DNA of 64,000 bases from Heloderma charlesbogerti (taxonomy: Eukaryota; Chordata; Lepidosauria; Squamata; Helodermatidae). Positions 46,936 through 60,572 of the stretch are shown piece by piece (the stretch's first letter is position 1; each line of letters starts with the position of its first letter). A program made the position numbers and the translations under genes. The stretch spans positions 310,001 to 374,000 of the forward strand of contig JANEZZ010002886.1 in the NCBI GenBank assembly GCA_026122225.1, given 5' to 3'. The notes below the pieces were generated by a model. That model was not told the origin of the DNA. It did no database searches and saw only the letters and a program-made list of their open reading frames with translations.

Positions 46936-48902
46936 TAAAATGCATAACTCTCATACTGTGGCTGGCCAGGTTAGTCCAGTATAAGCGGCTTGTGCTCGAA
47001 GTTTGGACAGGTTTGCTTAAAAAGGACCCCTTCTTTTTGGAATTCACTTTACTTTGTCTCCAATTCAGCTTAGTGAAGAAAACGTGCCTACATATAAAAA
47101 CATTTAGATACAAAATGGCTGGCCTTAGAGACCCAGGTTGAGGCTCCCCCTGCCTAAAGCTTCTATCTACCACTTACATCTGCACTAGGTGTCAGTGGTG
47201 GAAGTGTCCCTATGTGTGAGGAAATCCAGGATCAGCCACTGGTCTACTTATCCCTGGAATGGTAAATTGTCTGGGTTGTACCACTTCCGACTGCAGGTGG
47301 GGACTCAGGTAATTAAATATTGCTCCCTACAAAAATAAATATTCCCTGCCCATAGACAATTAGAGGTCAGGCAGAAGAGTTCTAGCCTAGCTTTCTTCTT
47401 GACCTCTCATTCTGCAGGTGCAGGGCAGCAGGGCATTTCTTTCCCTGTCATGTGAGCCCCAACTCTGAAATGGTACATCCTTAACACAGGTTTACTAACT
47501 TCAGTGATAACAAGGGCACTGTATATCCTAGACCTCCGTATCTCTTCCCTGGAGCCAAGCCCACCCTGAATAGCTCCTCTTAAACCAACCAAACCACCAC
47601 TGAAAATTCTAACATTTGGTAAGGAAAGGCACCATCACTTATGGAATTATTTGCATTAAACCGTCCCAGCCACTGCTACAAAAAAATGTTATATAATATT
47701 ACATGAGTTGCTATGCAAATATTTGGCATTCTTATCACTGCAGTGTACAGCCAGGTTTAAATTACAGTGTTGACATCTACAGGGCAAGACCACTTCCTTC
47801 TTTAGGGAATTATTTCAGTTGTTCTCTCTGCAAATGTATGAGATAATAAATTAGGGCATTAAATATTTATTCAAAATAAAATGTACAAGCATTCAGGGCA
47901 AACTGACATAAATGGCCATCACTCCATTTACCAAAAAAAGGAGCTCTGTCAAATTCAACCTGTTGAATTTATCTCCTTTTGTTTTTATGGATTTCTTCAT
48001 ATGGACAAAATCTGGATTGCACCAGACAGCTACACATTTGAAACACTTCACCACTAAAGTTCAAGTAATCTGGGTGACTTTAAACAGAAGAATTTGACAT
48101 TGTTGCTACTGACGCAGGAGCTGGTGCATGTATATTTGTCTCCTGTTCCCTCCACAATCAAATTCAAATACTGTATTTTCTTAAATAAATGCTTATTTCT
48201 TATAATACTTATAATAACGCCCTCGTAAAAGGGTGTGAAAAGTATCAACATAGCAGGGAAATTGTCCAGCAAAGCGACAGCTGCTCTGAAATTTATCCAC
48301 TGAGCTGTTGCTTGTAATTGTTTGTAATCACACAATTAAGTGCCTCTCTCACATTGCTGCCCATTTGAAATTTGCTATTGAAATTATTAATGTGGCATTC
48401 AAGAAAATACAGTCCTAAACCACAGGAAGATCCTGCTTCATTATTGGCAGTTCCGTTGAGAAGGAGCTTCCTCTGATAGTGAGGCAAAAGGGGCAGCCCC
48501 CGCTCGTGCCAAGTTCCGTGCACATATCAGAACTGTGTGCACATTCTAGCTGTCGGATGAGGGCTCGAGTGTTCCCAGTGAATAGCATTCATTAAACAAA
48601 GCTCACCAGAGAGGGGTTTAATTAGTCCATCGCTTTGTGTAAGAACTAAGACTGGTTTTCCAGAAGCTGCACTTCACCATAAAGCCCCATTTCAAGTCAC
48701 ATTATCTGTACTGCCTCTGCTAGGACTGCGAGGCACCGATGGTTACACTGGCATCAGGAACGCAGGGCTCCCGTTGCTGGCAGTGGGCACTGCTTCAAGA
48801 AATTACAACTTTGGAGCATGAGATTCATTTTGCTCATTTCACATCCCAAATTTTGTGGCAAGAAATGATTGGTTGAAGATGTGAAAGGGGTGTTTAGTGG
48901 CG

Positions 48903-48918
48903 TGTGTGTGTGTGTGTG
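48903..48918. repeat. (TG)8 microsatellite (mirror)
   Basis: Same unit count as 20671-20686. Confidence 0.9.
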
Positions 48919-49411
48919 TTTTCATGTTTCGTCAAATTTGTTGGTAACTTTTCATTTCTGATTTTGTGGAGGGGATAGCACAGAGGAAAATGAATGTGTT
49001 TGTGACAAGACTGGCTGGCTGCACTGAAGCCGCTCCCTTAAAATGTGTACCAAGTTGTGCAGGTATGTCTTTGGGTGTGGATCTCAAGTGAAAATTAAAC
49101 CAGCGTAACTGACGTCAGACTGTTTGCAAAGCCAATGCCATATGAATTGGCATTTCAGTTTTTCCTTTCATATTTACATAGGACTTAATCCACAGGTATA
49201 TAACTTCATTTAACATTCAATAACATTGCTTTTATTTAGTTCACATGGGAATCAGGCTATATCATAATATTGCACTCAGTAGGTAAAGAGGTGAATAACA
49301 AAGACGCTTTTGAAGAGAAGGGTCAAGTTTAAGAATGAGGTTCACAGTAAAAATTCACTGTGACATGAAAAGCTGCAGTTCTCCGCTTGTTCTGAAGCAA
49401 TCCTATTAAAG

Positions 49412-49748
49412 AAGGGATGGGCCACTTGTGGCCCTCCAGATGTTTTGGCCTGCAATTCCCATGATCCCTCTCCATTAGATATGCAGGCTAATGGGAACTG
49501 TGGGCCAAAGCATGTTGCCCAGTGGCAGCTGGTGACTCCAGTTCTGGAGGGGCAGTGATTCCATTCCAGGTTTTAGTTACCACCAGCCAAAACTCTAAAG
49601 CTGCTATCAAGGTGCTGAACACATTTCAAGGGTAGGTTTCAGCACCTTAGACAGAACCTTTAGAGTTTGGGCTGGTGGTAACTAAAACCCAGAATGGAAT
49701 TACTGCCCCTCCAGAACTGGAGTCACCAGCCGCCACTGCCCATCCCTC
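49412..49748. mobile_element. hAT-like MITE with nested hairpin (mirror)
   Basis: Mirror of 19841-20177; 8-bp duplication TATTAAAG flanks it. Confidence 0.75.
49520..49738. mobile_element. Nested palindromic MITE (mirror)
   Basis: Mirror of 19851-20069. Confidence 0.7.
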
Positions 49749-50533
49749 TATTAAAGATATGATCTAAAATCCAGAGGAAGTCAGGGCCAAACTATATGCG
49801 TCAGTAAGTGTATGTATTCAATCAGCATGCACATTTTTGTATGCAAATATCAGCAAAGGGGAAGCCTGAGCAGCTTGGGGATCATAGAGGGTTCAACTCT
49901 CCCTGCCCTGTTCACAACAAGAATCAAAGTAGCAGCTTTGGAGAAGTGCTTTTTTCAGAACCATCGTGGGGAGAAAAAGAGGTGCTCTGCCTTCCCACTC
50001 ACTCCTCCCCAGTCATGAAGCTGCTTATGATTCTCATCAGCTATTTACATATCAAAAAGTATGCATTAATTGCATCCAACACAATTGTCAGTAACTGAAA
50101 GTGAAATCAATGGAACAAGTTAATCAAGATTTATTTAAGTCCCATTAATTTCAATTAAATTTCAACACAACTCACTTCCCCTGGATGGGGCCTTGTGGTT
50201 GCTCCAAGATAAACTGCTTAAAGATGATTTCCTTATTATTTATTTTTACATTTCAACCCTGCCTTTCTACCACAGCTGCAATAGATCTTGCACCTGTTTA
50301 TCCAAGGAATATTGTAGCATTGCTTATCAGCAGAAGCTCTGAATTTATATGACCAGATTAGTGGCTTCAGATTTTAATGAGATCCTGTCACTTGTACTTC
50401 CTGGTAGACTCAAGAACTATATACTTCATATGGGGAAAAATGACATCCTGGTGATAATCCCTGAATTTTTATTAATTTGAAAACATATGTCTTTTCCAAT
50501 ATTAGATGTTCCCAAAGAATTTAACATTAAGCC

Positions 50534-50618
50534 TGTAATTCTATACACACTTACCTGGGAGTAAGTCCCATTTAACTCAGTGAGACTTACTTCCAAGCAG
50601 ACATGCATAGGATGGCAC
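50534..50618. mobile_element. Short CAATCCTAT-type element, copy 2 (mirror)
   Basis: Mirror of 18971-19055. Confidence 0.55.
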
Positions 50619-51032
50619 TGTTAAAACACTGATGCTTGAATATCCTGGCTTTGCTCATGTGATCTAAAAGCAAAGGGAACATGGGATTGTAACATGGATA
50701 CCCTGAAACATATTGGTCCCTGGGCATTTTGGACTGCTCACCCTAAGGCCCTGAAAATCAATACATGTATATGTCCTGAACCCTCAGCTAAAGGAAAGGA
50801 TGGAGTCTATTAAAAATATATCCAGCCATTGGTATTCCCAGCTACAGCCTTAGTCCTCCAAATACATGATTTACTTTGTACTTGTTTATTATGGCAGTTA
50901 ATATGAAAAGCTATTTTGCATAAATGACATCACACATGCTTAGTGCAGGAGGTAAACCAAAACGTTTCTTCTGAAACGAATATCCTTTAGCATTTCAAAG
51001 GGTCTGTTTAAGCTATGAATGAGGCAAAAGAT

Positions 51033-51058
51033 TGTGTGTGTGTGTGTGTGTGTGTGTG
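51033..51058. repeat. (TG)13 microsatellite (mirror)
   Basis: Same unit count as 18531-18556. Confidence 0.95.
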
Positions 51059-51391
51059 TACGTCTATGCACGTGCATCTGTATGTAGAAAGACATACTTT
51101 TAGAATCCATTCTAGAGTTATTGGAGTTATAATCAGATGGGCAAGGTTTGCTTCTTCAGGTTTCTGAATGATTTCTGAGGAAGACTCATTGGAATGCTAT
51201 CAAAATACTGTCCCTTTTTAATGACACAGCACAATGACCTTGTTATGAATACCTGTTTTCTTTTAAACTACTACTGTATTTTAAAGTAGAGATATCAATT
51301 TTACCAAAGAAAAATACTAATTCTTAGCAAAAAAAAATATAGTGGAAAAATTAAAGAAAAACAAACAATTAAGGAAAGTGTAGTTGTCTTA

Positions 51392-51478
51392 GGCTGCAAT
51401 CCTGTACCCCGTTTCCTGGAAGTAAGACCCAATGAATTCAATGGGACCTACTTTTGCGTAGACGTGTATAGAATTGCA
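51392..51478. mobile_element. Short CAATCCTAT-type element, copy 1 (mirror)
   Basis: Mirror of 18111-18197. Confidence 0.55.
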
Positions 51479-52599
51479 CTGTTAATGATTTAGCAGTCAT
51501 GCTTTCAAAATTCATTCTCTTCTGCCACCCACTCCTGTGGTTATGTTAAAATGGTGCCAGTGAATTTTATATGAAGGGGAAATGCCTTGTTGCTTATCCA
51601 CCGCTTTTCATTTCTTTTTGGTTAGAGAGAGAATTCTCTGCTGTTGTCAATCCTTTGAGCTTTCTCTCTTGGTTACCATTATAAACAATGTATACTACAT
51701 TGGCTTTGCTTATCTATATAGGGAAGGCATGCAAAACAAATGGGGAGAGAGAGAGTACACAAAGAAACTGCAATGAAAAGACTTGGCCTCAGACATTGTC
51801 TTAGCTGTTCAACTGTTTTTAGTATTTTTGTTAGATATTTGCAAAGGGAAGCCTTTTCTACAGAGGATAATTAATTAATTTCAAGAAAAATGTCTTGAGT
51901 TTTAAGAATAAACATGTCTCCAAAAGAGGAGATCGTCAATTTTATAAAATGTCACAACTCTCCAACATTTGGGGTAGTGACCTTTCTTTCTTTTGTTAGA
52001 ACCTTTGAAACTAGCAAGCAGCCATTGTTTCTAAAGAACTAAGTATTCATCTCTATCCACTATTTTCATTTCTTTCATTTTTAAATAGCAGAAATCATTA
52101 AAACTGTAAATATTTTGTTGCTTGAATAAGCATCTTCTGGGAACTTTGTATCTATGGTATATAATCATAGAATTTTATATTTTCATATAAAGCTAATTTT
52201 TTTCTAGTTTCAACTTCTTCATAGTTTTTTTCCTTTTGTGGTGGATATGTGAATGCATACTTTATGTGTATTGAAGTAGTGAAATGCCATCACATTCCAA
52301 AAAGAATTCAGCACATGTTATTTCTTTGGGACAGTGATTGTCAATGCTGGATTTTCTTTAAATTCCATTGTCAGTGTGTGCAATAGGAATTAGACTTAAC
52401 CAGTCACTGGATAAGTTTGTCTCATTGACCCATTGGGGATATGTGGTGTTTGGTTGGGGGCGGGGGGAGTTATTAATTCTTTTGTTTTTTGTTTTTCTTT
52501 TTTGTAACTTGAAGAATTTCCTTTTTGTTATGTTTAAAAGTATATCAAATCATTCTATTATAGTGTTATTTAATATGTAAATTGTATTGCTATACATAA

Positions 52600-52605
52600 A
52601 ATAAA
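52600..52605 (+). promoter_or_regulatory. Candidate distal poly(A) signal (right copy)
   Basis: AATAAA followed by 'gtatggtttttgatgtattt'; mirror of 16984-16989. Confidence 0.4.
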
Positions 52606-52836
52606 GTATGGTTTTTGATGTATTTGCAATACTTTGTTGATATTTCCACTATGTTTATACATACAATGTGTAAACTGAAATGGACCTGGCTTCTGTGGAT
52701 GGATTCCCATGCACACAGACTGGATGCACATGTGGTCACCACAAGACGCTATTTCAAAATAAATAAAATGCATATCTACATTGCACTGTGCATATAGATG
52801 AAAGGCACTCAATGTGATCTCCAACTACAGTTCATG

Positions 52837-52945
52837 GGGTTGGATCCAGATTTAGTCACACATAGAGCAGACCCATTGAAATTAATGGGCTTGAGTTAGT
52901 CGTGACTAAAGTAAGTCTTATTGATTTCAATGGGTCTACTCAGGT
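52837..52945. mobile_element. GGTTGGATCC-ended fold-back MITE (mirror)
   Basis: Mirror of 16644-16752. Confidence 0.6.
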
Positions 52946-53856
52946 GCAGGGAACGCTGATCAGATTTGCAGATGACACACAATTGGATGAGACAGCTAAT
53001 ACTTTGGAAGACAGAAACAAAATTCAAAGTGATCTGGATAGACTGGAGCGCTGGGCAGAAAACAACAGAATGACATTTAATAGGGATAAGTGCCAAGTTC
53101 TGCACCTAGGAAAAAGAAACCAAATGCACAGTTACAAGATAGGGGATACGTGGCTCAACAACACTACAAGTGAGAAGGATCTTGGAATTGTTGTCGATCA
53201 CAAGCTGAATATGAGCCAACAATGTGATATGGCTGCAAAAAAGGCAAATGCTCTTTTGGGCTGCATTAATAGAAGCATAGCTTCCAAATCCCGGGAAGTA
53301 CTAGTTCCCCTCTACTCAGCACTGGTTAGGCCTCATCTGGAGTACTGTGTCCAGTATTGGGCACCACACCTTAAGAAGGATGCAGACAAACTGGAGAGGG
53401 TTCAGAGGAGGGCAACAAAAATGATCAGGGGACTGGAAACAAAGCCCTATGAGGAGAGACTGAAAGAACTGGGCATGTTTAGCCTTCAGAAGAGAAGACT
53501 GAGGGGAGATAGGATAGTGCTCTTCAAGTACTTGAAAGGTTGTCACAGAGAGGAAGGCCAGGATTTCTTCTCGATCATCTCAGAGTGCAGGACAATGGAA
53601 TAATGGGCTCAAGTTACAGGAAGCCAGATTCCGGCTGAACATCAGGAAAAACTTCCTGACTGTTAAAGCAATACGACAATGGAACCAATGACCTGGGGAG
53701 GTGGTGGGCTCTCCCACACTGGAGGCCTTCAAGATGAGGCTGGACAGCCATCTGTCAGGGATGCTCTGACTTGGATTCCTGCACTGAGCAGGGGGTTGGA
53801 CTCGATTGTCTTGTAGGCGCCTTCCAACCCTACTGTTCTATGACTCTATGATTCTA
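52946..53856 (+). mobile_element. CR1 LINE 3' third of ORF2 (mirror)
   Basis: Mirror of 15733-16643; the 233-aa frame is 52902-53603. Confidence 0.9.
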
Positions 53857-54156
53857 CTCCAAATATGACTAAATTCAACCCGTGGGTTGGAAGGATAAGT
53901 ATGCACCTTCCTATTATCCTTACAAAGCAGATTAATATGCATATGGCATGTAATTTTAGGTCATTCATTGTCTGGAACACTGTATATTACACTTTCAAAG
54001 CTCAGTCCTGCAGTCCCTGCTTAAACTAAACTGCTGCACCATGGGATGAGGAAGAGACAAGAGGGGTACATCCTGAGGACATTTAAGGGCCTAACATTAT
54101 TCACAAAATAGATTGCCTGGCAAATGCAAAGGAGCATTCCTATGATCTTTTTATTT

Positions 54157-54586
54157 ACCACATTTCTATATTTATTTATTTATTACATTTCTATACCACC
54201 CAATAGCCAAAGCTCTCTGGGCAGTTTACAAAAGATTAAAACCTTAAAAGTACGATATAAAACATAATATAAAAAATCATTTACAAAACAATTTTAAACA
54301 CTCAACAATAGAAATCCTAGAACCAGTTGAAACTATATAGAATCATAGAATAGTAGGGTTGGAAGGGGCCTACAAGGCCATCAAGTCCCACCCCCATACC
54401 ATACGCTGTCAAATGCCTGGAAATAGATGATCGTCTTAACCTGGCACTGAAAGGCTGACAATGTTGGTGCCAGGCAGACCTCAGTGGGGAGGGCGTCACA
54501 ATCGGGGCCACCACCAAGAAGGCCTTCTCCCTTGTTTCCGTCCTCTGAACTTCGCTCAGAGGAGGCACCTGGAGGAGATGATGATT
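54157..54586 (-). mobile_element. L2 3' fragment with nested CR1 tail (mirror)
   Basis: Mirror of 15003-15432; CR1 tail at 54336-54399. Confidence 0.75.
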
Positions 54587-55807
54587 GTAATGTAAGGGTA
54601 GGTTCATACCTGTGTCTAACATACGCACAAGTGTATTGCCTGGGCATATGTAACTAACTATTTAAATCATAAAATTTAAGAGATAATGTGTAGTTGAGAG
54701 AATATTGGGTCTGGATGGGGGAAATCCAGATTCATCTCTCTGTTCACACATGAAGATTCTTGGACAACCCTGGTTAAGTCATTACCATTCAGCCTCTTCT
54801 GCTTCCCAAGGAATTTGCAAGTAACATACATAATAATGTCCTATACCTTTGCAGGTCTGCCTGCTTTCAGTGGCTTGTCAGCAGCTATGACTCCAATCCC
54901 CACTCATCTCAAATGTTTGCATATTGAGCAACCAGCACAACCCACAATAAATAAAGAGGCAAAAGCAGCCCTGTAGGCAAAGGGTCGGCAATGCATACGA
55001 ATATATACAGAAATGAGCAACAACCAGCAAAATTACAGAATAGGACTTGAGAAAGCAGGAATACATTCTCCAGGCTCTGGAGGAAATAAGGAAAAAATAA
55101 CAGGTTCATTTCATGCAAGGAAGGACTCACACATCTCTTAGCCTCATTTCCATACAGATGTCCACAATGCAGTGTACAACCAACTAAAGTGCTTCATATA
55201 TTAGTAATAATGTAACTTCCTGTGAGAAACAGCCTGCTTATATACTTTCATCTAGAATGCTACAACTCTAGATGTACAGGACAATTCTTTTTCTTTTAAC
55301 TGCCATCCTTTTAAAGAAGAATTTAAAATACAAAAATGCAACCTAAACATATGGTGAAAAAATTAGCACAATAAAATAGGAAGAACTGCAACAGGTAAGG
55401 TGCAACTCGTGGGTGAGGATCCCGTCACAGCTCCTGCACTATATTAAACTAATCAGTGGCTATACCAAAAGTGATGCCATCATAATCCAGAAGCGGCAGT
55501 CTGCTTAAAGGTTATTTGAAAGGATTTGACAGAAGCTCTAGACTCGAGAGAGTGGCTACAGATGATGTATTCAGATCCAGTTGTAGTTGCAGAAAACCAA
55601 TCACATGTAACAACTGGCAGCCCCAACCAATTCTAGATGCGCACCCCCATTTAAAAGAGAAAAAAGAGGCATCGGCCAGTTCAGTGTGGTCTGGATAAAG
55701 ATGGGAGTGTACACCCAGATGTGCATGGAAGACAGTTTATACTCACAACTGTCTCTTTCTAAATTGGGGTAATTCGTTGTAATCTAGACAACTGCACAGA
55801 TACTCAG
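54587..55807. other. Unassigned stretch (mirror)
   Basis: Mirror of 13782-15002; nothing recognised. Confidence 0.45.
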
Positions 55808-55948
55808 GGTGCAATCCTACGCATGTTTAAACCAATCCTATGCATGTTTAAACAAACAAAAGTGCTACAGCTCCCAGCATTCTCTAGCCAGCCATGCTGG
55901 CGAAGGAATGCTGGGATTTGTAGGACTTTTTTCTGTCTAAGAATGAAA
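55808..55948. mobile_element. Fold-back 'tgcatgtttaga' element, copy 1 (mirror)
   Basis: Mirror of 13641-13781. Confidence 0.65.
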
Positions 55949-56793
55949 TGAACCTTTTAAATATTAAAGTCAATGGGAACCACTGCCCTGACACTGCTAC
56001 TTCATATACAATTAGAGAATTTGCAGTATGATTCATTGGCATCAAGAATGAATGTTTCCAGACACTTCCCACTAATAGTGTTAAGACAACTGCCTGTATC
56101 AAAAGATCCCAGCATTGTATATGAAAAGAGTTTGGCCTTTAAAAATTCCAGATTCTACCAATAGTCATATTAATTATCATAAATTACCATGACATTTCTA
56201 TGCAATGGGTTTAAATGCCATAAGCTTCTTCAAGAGACTATCAGCTTTGTAAAAAAAAATATGTTATCAATGTTGTTGTGTTAGCTCCATTAGATGCCAG
56301 GCAGCACTACACAATTTTTCCTGTGTTCACAGTGACTTGGTCTTTATTGATCACCCCTGGTTTATGTTTTGTCTTCCAATCAATGGCCCTTGATGTTTTC
56401 CTGATTTCAAAAAGGGAAGCATCAGCATCCAGCTGTTATTTCTTCCTATGTTCAAATACTCTTACAAGGAGTGTGTTCTGCTTCCTTTTGAAATCTATGA
56501 AGTCCACAATGTCCGAAAATCTAACTGAATTCCTGCTTTGTCATTAGAGGAACATAGATTGGATAAAGATGGTAACATTTCTGGAAACAAAATCAAATAC
56601 ATTTAAAAGCATTTTCCAAGACTTTAAAGTGTTCACCATTTTATGTGAGGCACAAGTGTTGACAGCAACATTTTCTTTACATTATTAGGTTCTTAAACCT
56701 GTTCTCTCAATGGTTTTACCATATGTTCATTCTGGGAGTGAGACAAGACTCGGGTCAGGGCTTGTTAACTGGAACAACTTTTTTTTAAAAAAT
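55949..56793. other. Unassigned stretch (mirror)
   Basis: Mirror of 12796-13640; nothing recognised. Confidence 0.45.
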
Positions 56794-56968
56794 GAAAACA
56801 ATGAAGAGTCTTGTGGCACCTAAAAGACTAACTAATGAATTCTGGCATAAGCTTTCGAGGACACTGTCCACTTCATCAGACAGTGTCCACAAACACTTAT
56901 GCCAGAATAAATACATTTGTTAGCATTTAAGGTGCCACAACTTTCTTAGTTGTTTTTGCTGCAACAGA
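56794..56968. mobile_element. Fold-back MITE with nested perfect stems (mirror)
   Basis: Mirror of 12621-12795; inner stems at 56859-56868 and 56879-56888. Confidence 0.65.
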
Positions 56969-57245
56969 CAGAGCGCGGAGCGGCTAAAAAGGGGCATGGC
57001 TGGGGGCGTTCTGGAGTGGGGAGAGTGGATCTGCCTGTACAACACATCCTATGTGTTGTACAGCAGCCTCCTCTCTCGCTCGGCCCCCCCGCAGCTAGAC
57101 AGCCGAAAACAGCCATCTAGAAGAAACTGCAGGAGAGGCGCAGAGGGAATGACCCCCCCACCCCCGGTGCTTCTCCTGCCCTGCTTTGGATAGGCGGTCG
57201 CCTCTGAGTTCGGAGGCGGCCACCTATCTAGATAGGATTGTGCCC
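56969..57245. mobile_element. GC-rich CAATCCTAT element, truncated (mirror)
   Basis: Mirror of 12344-12620. Confidence 0.65.
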
Positions 57246-57638
57246 TAACTTGGCTATCCCTCTGAAAAAAAATTGAGTTTACTGTTTCTGGTTCTCTACT
57301 TCCATGTAAGTTTCACAGAACTATTGTACAACATAAAGGCAACGGAGAACCCTGGGCAAGTTCTGGATTCAAAAATTGATCTTGATTGTAAAATTCAGTT
57401 AAATGGGTAGTTCTATCTTCTTACAATGACCTCATTTCCTTTAGTATTTACTATAGCCAGTCCATGTTTGCACCAGCCTTCGCAGATACTATAGGTGTTG
57501 GCTCCAAATGCAGACAAAATATTTGCCTTAGGTTTCACTGAATTGAGACTTGACTATGTTGTGACTAACTTGTTTCATGGATTTCTACGAAACATAGGTG
57601 GAACTAACTTCCGCCAAATTGGTGCCCACCAGCCTGAC
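57246..57638. other. Unassigned stretch (mirror)
   Basis: Mirror of 11951-12343. Confidence 0.45.
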
Positions 57639-57711
57639 GTATGTATGGTTACTCAAAGGTCCCATGATATTCATAGGGCTTATTCCCAAGGAAATATGCA
57701 CAGGATTGCAG
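57639..57711. repeat. Remnant CAATCCTAT-type element (mirror)
   Basis: Mirror of 11878-11950. Confidence 0.45.
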
Positions 57712-57936
57712 CCCAAATATCCTGTCAGATTTGGCTTTGCACAGAAGCTTTGGGAACATTTGGCTTATTAATGTTATTACAGCCTGGTCCACATCTTGAA
57801 TAGCTGTAGAGAGCCCAAGTCATAATCTACAGAAAGAAAGTATAATACTTTAGACCAGCAGAAAAAAGGGGGGATGAAAAGGTTTGATATTTTAAAGCAT
57901 TTATGCTATCAAAACATTGTCATTTCAGATTTCAGA

Positions 57937-58113
57937 GGGCAGTATCCAATAGTGTCGGTCCGCAAACTCAAATAGCACTAGTGGAGCTGTGCTGTATCTT
58001 TCTGTTGCAAAAGTGTAACTTTAGTTGGATTCTCCTCTTGCATAGTCTGGAACTTGGTTTCTGCTAGCACAGCCTCATTTGTGCTAGCGGAATGACACAG
58101 TTGGATACTGCCC
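57937..58113. mobile_element. GGGCAGTATCCAA MITE (mirror)
   Basis: Mirror of 11476-11652. Confidence 0.7.
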
Positions 58114-58503
58114 AGAAATCCCAATAAGCATGTTTATTACTTAAACCCAATTTTCTAGGTAACTTCTTAATTTAATATGCTGTATAACTTCTTTAATGTG
58201 CTATATTTTTGTCTCATAGCCCCTTTATTATCTGTTAATTAGCTGTAACCTGCAAAAATAGCTGTTTCAGAGGAAAAGGATAAAGGCTATTGGTCTGGTA
58301 GGCATATATAGCTCTTATATACAACTGGAAATCGCTAATCTCCTAGCATAATATACTTGTTGAAAATACTATATCCGTATAGAAGCCTGGCACTTATCTA
58401 TGAATTTAAGAAGCTTGTTATAGTTATGAAATTGTCACAGTCCATCAGAGTTAGGCATGCTGAAGCCCCATTCATTTTAATGAGACTTCAGAGTTCTTAA
58501 CCA
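58114..58503. other. Unassigned AT-rich stretch (mirror)
   Basis: Mirror of 11086-11475. Confidence 0.45.
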
Positions 58504-60572
58504 ATGGATTGTGGCCAAAGTCTACAGAATACACCTGTTTTTCAGCAGTCTTATTCACCTGAGCTGAAGACAATCAAGCAAGAGGGAAGACTGCTAGAAT
58601 GGAGGTGGAGGAAGATCTGTGCTCAGTCCAACGGAACACAGATTAGAGCTCATTATCAAGCCTACTTTGTGGCAGTGATGGTGTCAAAGAGGGAGTTCTT
58701 TTCCATCACCACTGTATCTTCTCGTTGTTGTCCAGTGGAGCTTTTCCAAGTAGTTTGCAGCCTGTTGCAATCTGGGCCAAGGAGAGAGATGGTGGAACCC
58801 TCATTAGCGCGCTGGGACAAGTTTGCATGACATGTCAAAGATAAAGTCACTTGTACCTCTCACGACTTGGACACCACAGTTAATGTAGTTCCATTAATAG
58901 AGGTATCCAGAGCAGCAACTAGTTTAGCTTCATTGGATGAAATTCAGTTGTTGAGGCCCTAGGATGCAGACAAGGTGCTTGGCCAAGTCCGGTTGACCAC
59001 CTGTGTTCTTGACCCTTGCACTTCACGGCTTATTGCATCTAATACAGAGAGGATGTCCAGCTGAGTCCAGGAGGTTGTAAATTCTATCTTGACAGAAGGT
59101 GTGGTACCGGCCTCTTTAAGGGAGGCAATAATTAGGTTATTCCTGAAGAAGCCTAACCCGGCCACGGAAGATGTTAAAAACTATAGGCGAGTTGCCAATA
59201 TCCCCTTTCCTGGGCAAGGTGCTCGAGTGGGTGGTTGCCAGCTCCAGATATTCTTGAATAAAACTGATCATCTGGATCCATTTCAATCAGGCTTCAGGCC
59301 TAGTCTTGGAAAGGAAACTGCCTGGTCACCCTGTGGGATGACCTTTGGCAAGAGGGGGACAGAGGGAGTGTGATACCATTGATTCTCTTGGACCTCTTGG
59401 TGGCTTTCAGTACCATCGACTATGGCATCCTTCTGGATAGGCTGTCTGGGCTGGGTGTTGGAGGTACTGTGTTACATTTGTTCTGCTCCTACTTGGATGG
59501 CTGATTCCAGAAGGAGGTGGGGGGGATTCTTGCTGTGCCTTGACAGTTATGCTGTGAGGTTCCATAGCGCTCTATTTGATCCCCAATACTGTTCAGTATC
59601 TCAATGAATCTGCTGGGGCAGGTTATCTGGAGATGTGGACTGAGGTGTCACCAATATGCAGATGACACCCAGCTCTCTCTGTCCTTTTCATCAAATCCAG
59701 GTGAGACAGTAGGTATTCTGAAACAGTGCCTGGATGCAGCAATAAACTGGATGAGGGCCAATGAACTGAAACTGAATCCAGACAAATGGAGGTACTGTTA
59801 GTGGATGGTTCATCTGTCCAGCTGAGTAGTATTAAACCTGTTCTGGAGAGAGGTTGCACTTCCCCTAAAGGAACAGGTCTCAGTTTGGGGGTGCTCTTTG
59901 CCCCGGCATTGGCCTCAGACACACAGCTGGTCACATTAGCATGGAGCACAATTTATCAGCTCAGGCTGATATACCAGCAACAACCCTAGCTGGACAGAGA
60001 GAGCCTAGCTACAGTTATCCATACTCTGGTAACCTCTTGTTTTGAGTACTGCAATGTATCATACATGCGGCTGGTTCTGAAAATGGTTTGGGAACTTCAG
60101 CTGATCCAAAATAGGGTAGCGAGACTGTTAAATCTGAGCCTGATTTAAAGTTCCGGTTTTGACCTTTAAAGCCTTAAACATTTTGGGACCAAGTTATTTG
60201 ATAGACCACTTTCACCCATATCAGCCTTCCCAGACTTTCAGATCAGACAGAGAGGCCCTTCTCATTTGCCCACCAATGAGAAAAGTCAGGTGAGTGATCA
60301 TATGTGAGAGGGCCTTCTCTGCAGTGGCCCCACACCTTTGGAACAAGCTGCCATCAGAGGTCTGCCTGCTCCACCATTGCAGACTTTTAAGAAGGCCTTG
60401 AAAACTTATTTTTTTACATTGGCCTTCTCTTGATACCACTGATGTTGTTCCTGTTATTGCTGTTCTTGTTGCTGCTTTTATTGTTGGCTTTTATTGATGT
60501 TTTTATTACTATTTTCTTGTGTTTATGTTTTTATCACTTTTGTATTTTTTAACTGTTTTCATGTATTTTATT
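58504..60572 (+). mobile_element. L2-type LINE body (mirror)
   Basis: Mirror of 9017-11085, read in sense: fingers frame 59089-59373, YADD frame 59604-59801, then the 3' UTR to the duplication ATGTATTTTATT at 60561-60572. Confidence 0.85.

Larger units (their letters stand above)
45257..52620 (+). other. PTPRG: Candidate PTPRG 3' UTR / downstream region (right copy)
   Basis: Mirror of 16969-24332, read in the sense direction. The last ~1.1 kb (about 51480-52620) is transposon-free, AT-rich and ends at AATAAA (52600-52605) followed by a GT/T-rich stretch. Confidence 0.4.
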